Source: UKL13-2 sp043768625 (GTDB taxonomy: Bacteria; Pseudomonadota; Gammaproteobacteria; Burkholderiales; Usitatibacteraceae). From it: DNA of 30,685 bases. How positions within the stretch are numbered: the stretch's first letter is position 1; every line of letters starts with the position of its first letter. Made by a program: the position numbers and the translations under genes. Of the stretch, positions 25,265-30,685 are shown in pieces. The stretch covers positions 1 to 30,685 of the forward strand of contig JAYVKG010000066.1 in assembly GCA_043768625.1 (NCBI GenBank). Reading direction: 5' to 3'. The notes under the pieces were generated by a model. The model was given only the letters and a program-made list of their open reading frames with translations, searched no databases and was not told the origin of the DNA.

Positions 25265-26287
25265 TTGCTGCGCAGCGAGATGACGACTTACTTCAAGCAA
25301 CTGCCGGCCTGCCTGATTGGGCTGGAAGCCTGTGCCAGTTCGCTCCACTGGGCAAGCAGACGCAGCGGGCAGGGACAAACCGTCAAGCTTCATCGCTCCA
25401 CAGTTTGTGAAGCCCTACGTCAAAGAAAACAAGAACGACACCAACGACGCCGAAGCGAATTGCGAATCCGTCGGGGAGCCCAACATGCGCTTCGTACCGA
25501 TCAAAACCATCGAGCAGCAAAACATCCAGGCACTGCACCGCATCGGAACGGAACTGGTGCGCCAGCGCACGGCAAAAGTGAACCAGAGTCGAAGCCTGCT
25601 GGGCGAATACGGCATCGTCACCAGACAAGGCGTTGCCGTGTTGCGCAAAGCCTTGCCTGACATTCTCGAAGACGCTGAAAACGGCCTGATGTCAGACTTC
25701 CGGGCAATGCTGACGGGCTGCGAGAAGACTTGGTCTATCTGGATGAATGGGTGGCAACGCTGGAGCAGACCATCCAGACACTGGCAAATTCCCATGCGGA
25801 CGCGCGGCATCTGCTCAAGTTGCGCGGGGTTGGGCCGATCACGGCGACCGCACTTGTCACCTCGCTCGGCGATGGCGACCTATTCCAACGCGGGCGAGAT
25901 GCCTCGGCCTGGGTGGGGCTGGTGCCCGGCCAACACAGCATCGGCGACACGGCAAAGCGCAGGGGCATCAGCGAACGCGGGGACGTCTACCTGCGCACCC
26001 TGCTGGTCCAGGGTGCCCGGTCGGCGATCATAACGGCGAAGGGCAAGGACGACAGCCTGAGCCGATGGGCGCAGAAGTTGTGTACGCGGAGTAACAAGAA
26101 CATTGTTGCCGTGGCGCTGACTACCAAGCCGATTACGGCAACCAGGCAACGGCGCAAACCGCCTGATTCGGACCAGCCAAGCAAGTTCAGACGTAAACAC
26201 GCACCAGAAAGGAGCGGCATTCTTCACGATTGCCAAGCACCAATCATTGATGGCAAACAGGGCAAATCGGCGTCTGCAAAACCTTGA
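25265..26287 (+). pseudogene. IS110-family transposase fragment (DEDD / Transposase_20)
   Basis: The DEDD N-domain is recognisable from LPACLIGLEACASSLHWA, then after a one-base insertion near 25393 as IAPQFVKPYVKENKNDTNDAEA, with MRFVPIKTIEQQNIQALH following. A one-base deletion near 25718 shifts frame again within MLTG/LREDLVYLDEW. The C-terminal Transposase_20 domain is then intact: LRGVGPITATALVTSLGD, WVGLVPGQHSIGD with the candidate catalytic Ser, and GDVYLRTLLVQGARS. The first catalytic Asp region is deleted. IS110 recombinases are guided by a bridge RNA; this copy cannot be active by itself. Confidence 0.88.
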
Positions 26288-26447
26288 AATGGTGAAGTGC
26301 CAACGAGCACGATAGTTCGATCAGGAACAGACGCGGGAATAGCCCATCATGGTCTGGGCAAATGCGCCCAACGCAGAGACCGTATATATGAGTGCAGTCG
26401 ACCCTCATTGCCAACAATGAAACAATGCTCGCAAACCGGGGGGAGTC
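26288..26447 (+). other. Non-coding right end of IS110 remnant
   Basis: About 160 bp between the transposase stop and the estimated right edge. In the IS1111 branch of IS110 the bridge RNA is thought to come from the end downstream of the transposase; if this element belongs there, remains of that RNA would lie here. I see no strong stem by eye, so this is only a placement. Confidence 0.35.
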
Positions 26448-26471
26448 AATATGCGCCACTTGTCGAACTTC

Positions 26472-26511
26472 TTCGGGCATATTCGTCCCGAAAGCCGCGC
26501 TAGTGCTAGCG
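26472..26511 (-). terminator. Possible terminator structures after the caspase gene
   Basis: Two inverted repeats lie 16-57 bp beyond the caspase-MORN stop on the minus strand: CGCTAG/CTAGCG with a 2-nt centre (26498-26511) and TTCGGG/CCCGAA with a 9-nt loop (26472-26492). Neither is followed by a T-run, so termination is only possible. They sit between two convergent transcription units. Confidence 0.35.
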
Positions 26512-26526
26512 TAGTGCTTAGCCCTA

Positions 26527-28668
26527 TCAACCGTCGTCCAATTTCACCTGACCATCGACCATGGTCGCACTGCGCTTGGCGCCGTCTTTTGAAACCGAAA
26601 ATCCTTTGGCTCGTTTCAAACCTTGTTCGAAGACGCCTTCGAACCAGTCGCCGTCATTAAAGTAGAACTTGCCTTCACCGTTCAACTGCGCGTTAACGTA
26701 GCTGCCCTCGGATTTGTAGCCTGTTGAATAGAAATACGACCCCTTGCCGGTCATCGCGCCATTGGTGAAATCGCCTTCGTAGCGATCGCCGTTGGAAAAG
26801 TAATACACGCCTTTGCCGTGCGCACGATCGTTGGCGAAGCTGGCTTCCCAGCGGTCGCCACCCTTGGTGATGAAAATGCCCTTGCCGGACATTTTTCCAC
26901 CCGCCATTTCGCCTTCGTATCTGTCGCCATTGGCAAAAACGTAGATTGACTGCCCGTTGGCCTTGCCGTCGACAAACGCGGCGTCGGTTCTATCGCCGTT
27001 CTTCGCGACAAAAATTCCCTTGCCATTAAACGCGCCTTTGGAATACTCACCCTCGTACTGATCGCCGCCGACGAACACAAATTTGCCGCGACCGGACGGC
27101 TCGTCGTCAACAAAATCCCCTTCGTAAAGGTTACCGTTGGCCCAGATATAAGTACCCTTGCCTTGTTTCTTGTTTTCGCGGAATTCGCCCTTGTAACGAA
27201 ATGCCGGTGAAATAAATTCACCTTGCCCATGCAGAATCTGCAATTTATCCTTGGTCTCCTTAAACTCGCCGTTATAGGTCGCACCGTCCGGGAATGGAAT
27301 GACGCCGCTAAGGGCTTTCGCGATGCTCGGCACTGGCGGCAACGCGGTTCTTTGTTCGGGCGCGATCGCCGCCAATTTATCATTGTCGGGCGTTGCCAGC
27401 CTGGCAGGCGTCGCAAGCGGGCGGGCATTGGCTGTCTCGTCGAGCGGTTTTTGTCGAGCGGTAGCCGTGCTCGGCGGGTTTATGTCGATCCCGCGTGAAT
27501 CCCTAGCATGGTTGGGTTGCGTCGTCGCGCTTGCGATCACGGACTTGAATGACAACGCCTCGGTTGATGCCGACAGCGTTTGCACCGGCGTTGATGCCTG
27601 CGCTTCGCGGGTGGGGCCGGGTTCAGGCACCAGAATTGGTGCAGCCGTGACCGCACTGGCCAAAAGCGGTGAGCTGGCCACCTGTTGCTGGGACTTTTCC
27701 TGTTTCAGGCGATCAATTTCGAGTCTCGCCAGCGAGGCAAAATTGCCATTCGGATATTTTTCGGCGTACGCCTGAAAACCTTCAATCCTCCTGCTCTCTT
27801 TCGCGCTGCGCCAGAATTCGCCCTCAATCAGCGCCTGTGCGTCGCCGGACAGGCCGGCCGGCGCTACCGCAGCGGCACCTTGCCCGCTGCGCTCGGCAAA
27901 GAAAAATGGAACGCGAAATAGTGGCGTATTGTGAAATTCCGGCAATTGCTTGTTCTGGCTTTCCTGCGCAACCAGCGTCTGCACGCGCTGAAACATCGCG
28001 GCTGCGGGTTGCTGCGGATCACGCATCTCTCTGGTCAGCGTCGAGGTATAGCGGCTATTGACGCCTTCGGCCCCGTCGGGCGCCACCTGACCTGCGGCGG
28101 CAGCGAAGGAAACGATGGTGCCGGGCGGCGCCTGAATTTTCGCCAGCCCGGTTGAAGTGAAGACGGTACTGAACGGGTTGTTGCGACAGGCATCGAGAAT
28201 AATGAACTTGTGGCGTACTTTCGCTTCGTCCATGGTGTCAAGAATCTGCGTCACTGGCATTGCGTTGAAGGCAATTGACGCCTCCGAGGTCAATTTTGCA
28301 TCGGTCGGAATCAGATAATTCTGGCCCCGGTATTGGACGCCATGCCCGGCGTAGTAAAAGACGGCTGCGGTGGCACCTTCCATCACCTTCGCAAATTCCA
28401 CTGCGGCACTGCGCATTCCGGCGAAATCCGCGTTTGTTTTGATCATGACCTTAAACCCCAGGTCACTGAGCGTCTTGGCCACAGCCTGCGCATCGTTCAC
28501 CGCATTCTTCAATGAGTCAGCGGGATACTGGTCATTGCCAATCACCAGCGCGACACGGTCGTCGTTGGCGGCGATGCTGGATGTGGTCGACAGCAACGCG
28601 GCGACGCACACCAGCAACGCGCCGAAGCGACGAATCCACAGACCTGTTGTGAAAATAAATTTGTGCAT
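26527..28668 (-). CDS. Exported caspase-family protease with C-terminal MORN repeats
   Basis: The ATG at 28668 gives 713 residues with a clear signal peptide (hydrophobic 15-32, ending SSIAAND). Longer in-frame starts up to 28839 would bury it; no start has a strong Shine-Dalgarno. The caspase p20-like domain (about 36-255) has DRVALVIGNDQYP, the catalytic His109 in YYAGHGVQYRG and Cys161 in ILDACRNNPF, so the dyad is complete. The DACRNNPF signature is that of bacterial C14 caspase homologues (orthocaspases), which usually cleave after basic residues. A Pro/Ala/Thr-rich linker (about 290-450) leads to about ten MORN-like repeats (455-700). It should act in the periplasm or at the membrane. 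It follows the FecR-like and cyclase genes on the same strand, after a 121-bp gap that could hold its own promoter. Confidence 0.9.
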   Translation of the reverse strand: MHKFIFTTGLWIRRFGALLVCVAALLSTTSSIAANDDRVALVIGNDQYPADSLKNAVNDAQAVAKTLSDLGFKVMIKTNADFAGMRSAAVEFAKVMEGATAAVFYYAGHGVQYRGQNYLIPTDAKLTSEASIAFNAMPVTQILDTMDEAKVRHKFIILDACRNNPFSTVFTSTGLAKIQAPPGTIVSFAAAAGQVAPDGAEGVNSRYTSTLTREMRDPQQPAAAMFQRVQTLVAQESQNKQLPEFHNTPLFRVPFFFAERSGQGAAAVAPAGLSGDAQALIEGEFWRSAKESRRIEGFQAYAEKYPNGNFASLARLEIDRLKQEKSQQQVASSPLLASAVTAAPILVPEPGPTREAQASTPVQTLSASTEALSFKSVIASATTQPNHARDSRGIDINPPSTATARQKPLDETANARPLATPARLATPDNDKLAAIAPEQRTALPPVPSIAKALSGVIPFPDGATYNGEFKETKDKLQILHGQGEFISPAFRYKGEFRENKKQGKGTYIWANGNLYEGDFVDDEPSGRGKFVFVGGDQYEGEYSKGAFNGKGIFVAKNGDRTDAAFVDGKANGQSIYVFANGDRYEGEMAGGKMSGKGIFITKGGDRWEASFANDRAHGKGVYYFSNGDRYEGDFTNGAMTGKGSYFYSTGYKSEGSYVNAQLNGEGKFYFNDGDWFEGVFEQGLKRAKGFSVSKDGAKRSATMVDGQVKLDDG
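26560..27300 (-). repeat. About ten MORN-like repeat units inside the caspase gene
   Basis: Units of about 23 residues share the pattern Y-E-G-(D/E)-(F/Y)...G-K-G-x-(Y/F)-x-x-x-x-G-(D/N). Examples are YEGDFVDDEPSGRGKF, YEGEYSKGAFNGKGIF and YEGDFTNGAMTGKGSY. Some units are eroded at the Y-E-G core (TDAAF, WEASF, SEGSY). MORN repeats often bind lipids or proteins, so they could anchor or regulate the protease. Confidence 0.85.
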
Positions 28669-28789
28669 GAACGCAACGATATTGAAATTTTGATTATTGC
28701 GCGATTTGCGGCGGATGAAAAACATTACGCATATAAAAAACATTGGTTTGGCGAGCGGCATTGACACCGCGTAGGCTGGCGTTTTAATG
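28669..28789 (-). other. Gap between FecR-like and caspase genes
   Basis: 121 bp, AT-rich near 28681-28745. The caspase frame stays open through it, but the residues encoded lack coding character. It may be a leader or internal promoter. No clear -35/-10 pair was found. Confidence 0.4.
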
Positions 28790-29653
28790 TTACTTCGCCA
28801 GTGCGGATAACTCAGGCAGGTCAGGCCGTTCTTCGGCAAGCTTCGCCCAAATCTTGGCGGCGTCCTGGTCCGCGCCCAGGTCTTTCAGTGTCAAGGCGTA
28901 AAGTAACCAATCAGAAAATGCCGCCTTGTCGTCAGGTTTACGCTTCTGCGTTAATTCGAGTGAGTGCGAAGGCAGCGTCTTGAAAGTCGCCTTGCCAACC
29001 TCGCCTGCCGCCGCAGTAACCATCCACTGATATTGTGCATCGGCTTTAAGCTTGATATTTTTTGGCAATATCAACGACATTGCGCTTGTCCTGGCTTTGT
29101 ACACTGGAACTACTTTGGCATCGGTCCCGGACTTAAGCTCGAAATCAAACGGGCCTTTCGGATTAGCGGCCGTCCATCGAAATGCAGGCTGCAGTGTTGC
29201 TATGCTGGTGTCTCGCGGGTAAATCAACCGCTCCGCCAGCGACGATGCCGGTTCAACTTGTTGCGGAGTACCGAGGCTGCGCATGCGAATCGACGCACTC
29301 GATGACTGCGCCGCTTGTGCCACCACTTTGGAGGAAATTTTCCAGTTGGTCTCACGCATGGTCGGCGGCGGTCCGATCTTGGCGACTACTTCAGAATCTC
29401 CCACCAAAAAATCGCCCGGCCCTTTCAGCACATATTCCTTGCCGGAAATCAAGTACATCACGCCCACCGCACATTCTCTGGTACAACTGATACGCGCGCC
29501 TTTTTTAACTTCCACCATCAACGTGGCCTTACCGGCATCCATTGCAGCATCGCCTTTGACATCGGTGACAAAAGCGATGCCGTTGGTCTGCGCTTGGGCT
29601 GTGCCTGCCAACATCGCCATCAAAACCGCCCAGCGTAAATAATTTATTTTCAT
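28790..29653 (-). CDS. Secreted FecR-like protein of the cyclase-caspase gene set
   Basis: A 287-residue protein with a strong GGGAGG 5 nt before the ATG. Residues 1-22 are a signal peptide (cleavage near AQAQT). Residues about 25-110 look like a FecR-type beta domain: VTDVKGDA, VKKGARI, GKEYVLKGPGDFLVG. Residues about 140-225 resemble a fibronectin-type beta sandwich often found after FecR domains (RDTSIATLQPAFRW). The C-terminal 45 residues are helical and TPR-like (WLLYALTLKDLGADQDAAKIW). It starts 21 nt after the cyclase stop, so the two are almost certainly one operon. A role as periplasmic partner of the CHASE2 sensor is inference; the family is not functionally known to me. Confidence 0.7.
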   Translation of the reverse strand: MKINYLRWAVLMAMLAGTAQAQTNGIAFVTDVKGDAAMDAGKATLMVEVKKGARISCTRECAVGVMYLISGKEYVLKGPGDFLVGDSEVVAKIGPPPTMRETNWKISSKVVAQAAQSSSASIRMRSLGTPQQVEPASSLAERLIYPRDTSIATLQPAFRWTAANPKGPFDFELKSGTDAKVVPVYKARTSAMSLILPKNIKLKADAQYQWMVTAAAGEVGKATFKTLPSHSLELTQKRKPDDKAAFSDWLLYALTLKDLGADQDAAKIWAKLAEERPDLPELSALAK

Positions 29654-29674
29654 GTTGCCTCCCTTGATAATAAT

Positions 29675-30685
29675 TTACGGCTGTTCCAGGCGCGGCTCCA
29701 AACCAGAGGTTGCGTTTGGCACTGCATTCACGCCCCAGATCTGGAGTGAACTGTGACCGCGTAACGCTTGGTCGCCGAAATCAATCATATCGAATCCAAT
29801 CGACAATTGCGTCCGCACCTGGTCTGTCATCACGATCGGCGTTCCCAGGCGCTTGGTCAGTCCTTCGATCCTTGAAGCCACGTTCACCGCATCACCAATG
29901 GCCGAATAATTGTGGCGCTCGGTGGAACCAATGTTGCCAACCACTACTTTTCCATAGTTTATGCCTATTCCAATTTCCACGGGGGGCAAACCTTCCAGGG
30001 TAAATTCCGCATTCAGTTTTCGAAGCTCTTCCACCATATCCAAAGCACACCTGACCGCAGATTCGCAGGGGTTGGCCAAACTGCGCGGCGCGCCAAACAG
30101 CACCATCATGCCGTCGCCCATGAATTTATCCATGGTGCCGTCGAAGCGATGGACGGAACCGACCATGCGGTCGAAATACCGCGTCAACAAAGACGTGACC
30201 GCCTCCGGCGATAACGATTCCGATATTCCCGTGAAGCCGCGAATGTCGGTAAACACCACACAGACCTCGGCTGTTTTTGCCGAGACGCCTTCGGACAGAT
30301 TGCCTGCCAGAATTTCGTGCAGCACCGCCGGCGAAACACTGCCCGAAAAAGACCGGCGGATGAGATTTTTTTCCGCCAGGGTTGCCATGCCATCCGCTAC
30401 TGCACCCACGCCGACGGCAATCCACAGAACGATGGTGAAAGTCAGTGCCGGGATGTACCAATTAAAGGTGATGAGCAACACTGAAAATATGAAAAAAACC
30501 AGCGGCGCAACGATGAACGCAAAAAAATAAGTGCGCCTGTTCGAGGCAACAAAAACAAATACCAGCAAAACTGCGCAGATCACCCACAGCCACCAGATCG
30601 GCAACGGGCGCAGCAGACCATCGCCCAGCAGGTCGCGCAATACCTGAAAGTGAATGGTGACACCGGGCTGGGTGGTATTGAGCGT
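29675..30685 (-). CDS. CHASE2-type class III adenylate/guanylate cyclase, 5' part outside window
   Basis: The frame is open to the right edge (336 residues visible). The visible start, TTQPGVTIHFQVLRDLL, looks like the end of an extracytoplasmic CHASE2 sensor domain. Three transmembrane helices follow (about 31-48, 53-74, 77-97), then a cytoplasmic cyclase domain. Metal ligands are Asp147 in VVFTDIRGF and Asp191 in DKFMGDG; Lys187 is the purine-selecting Lys, with Ser261 at the partner position where class IIIb enzymes usually have Thr. The transition-state residues are Asn268 and Arg272 in GDAVNVASRIE. The enzyme should be catalytically competent and probably makes cAMP from ATP. It is the first visible gene of the FecR-caspase set. 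Confidence 0.9.
   Translation of the reverse strand, partial: TLNTTQPGVTIHFQVLRDLLGDGLLRPLPIWWLWVICAVLLVFVFVASNRRTYFFAFIVAPLVFFIFSVLLITFNWYIPALTFTIVLWIAVGVGAVADGMATLAEKNLIRRSFSGSVSPAVLHEILAGNLSEGVSAKTAEVCVVFTDIRGFTGISESLSPEAVTSLLTRYFDRMVGSVHRFDGTMDKFMGDGMMVLFGAPRSLANPCESAVRCALDMVEELRKLNAEFTLEGLPPVEIGIGINYGKVVVGNIGSTERHNYSAIGDAVNVASRIEGLTKRLGTPIVMTDQVRTQLSIGFDMIDFGDQALRGHSSLQIWGVNAVPNATSGLEPRLEQP

Larger units (their letters stand above)
25265..26447 (+). mobile_element. IS110-family element remnant, left end deleted
   Basis: The element starts abruptly in the transposase N-domain, directly against the MFS relic, so the left terminus and about the first 45-50 transposase codons are missing. 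The right boundary is estimated at about 26447, after a non-coding tail with CCAACAATGAAACAATGCTC and GCAAACCGGGGGGAGT, which resembles the right ends of IS110/IS1111-type elements. IS110 members lack conventional terminal inverted repeats and target duplications, so the edge cannot be fixed from repeats. The element is inactive. Confidence 0.8.

Noticed and set aside
26560..27300. MORN-encoding DNA considered as a tandem DNA repeat or CRISPR-like array
   Set aside because: The periodicity is at protein level (about 69 nt) with divergent DNA; there are no identical repeats or spacers.

Overview
This window looks like the chromosome of a chitin- or N-acetylglucosamine (GlcNAc)-using Gram-negative proteobacterium. 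A TonB-dependent receptor, several exported proteins and a NagF/NagE-type phosphotransferase pair point to Betaproteobacteria (Burkholderiales/Oxalobacteraceae-like). That taxonomic call is inference from gene content only; there is no rRNA or other marker gene here.

Layout. 1-2586 (minus): a TPR/outer-membrane-barrel protein followed by a FecR-domain exported protein cut by the left edge. 2922-6458: three unlinked genes, an ECHDC3-like crotonase (+), a phytoene-desaturase-like FAD oxidoreductase (-) and a patatin-like lipoprotein (+). 6561-23127: the core, a divergent GlcNAc/chitooligosaccharide locus. The minus arm runs TonB-dependent receptor, GH20 hexosaminidase, EIIA-HPr-EI (nagF), EIICB (nagE), periplasmic TPR protein, cupin_8 protein, FAD-dependent tryptophan-halogenase-like protein. 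The plus arm runs GntR/UTRA regulator (nagQ-like), SIS-type GlcN-6-P deaminase (nagB-II), GlcNAc-6-P deacetylase (nagA).

Inferred pathway: the receptor imports chitooligosaccharides, the hexosaminidase trims them to GlcNAc, NagF/NagE import and phosphorylate GlcNAc, NagA deacetylates it, and NagB-II deaminates it to fructose-6-P. The 360 bp between the arms carry three copies of an 18-bp element sharing TGGTAnnATATTGG, a strong candidate operator for the GntR regulator.

23509-26447: a decaying tail of the plus arm. A murQ (MurNAc-6-P etherase) pseudogene is followed by an AmpG-like MFS permease pseudogene, truncated by a 5'-deleted, doubly frameshifted IS110-family element. The locus probably once also handled MurNAc or muropeptides and has lost that ability.

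26527-30685 (minus): a separate signalling-like gene set, consisting of a CHASE2/class III nucleotidyl cyclase (cut by the right edge), a secreted FecR-like protein, and an exported caspase-fold protease with about ten C-terminal MORN repeats. This trio is the best candidate for a little-described system in the window. I saw no tRNA, rRNA or CRISPR array.
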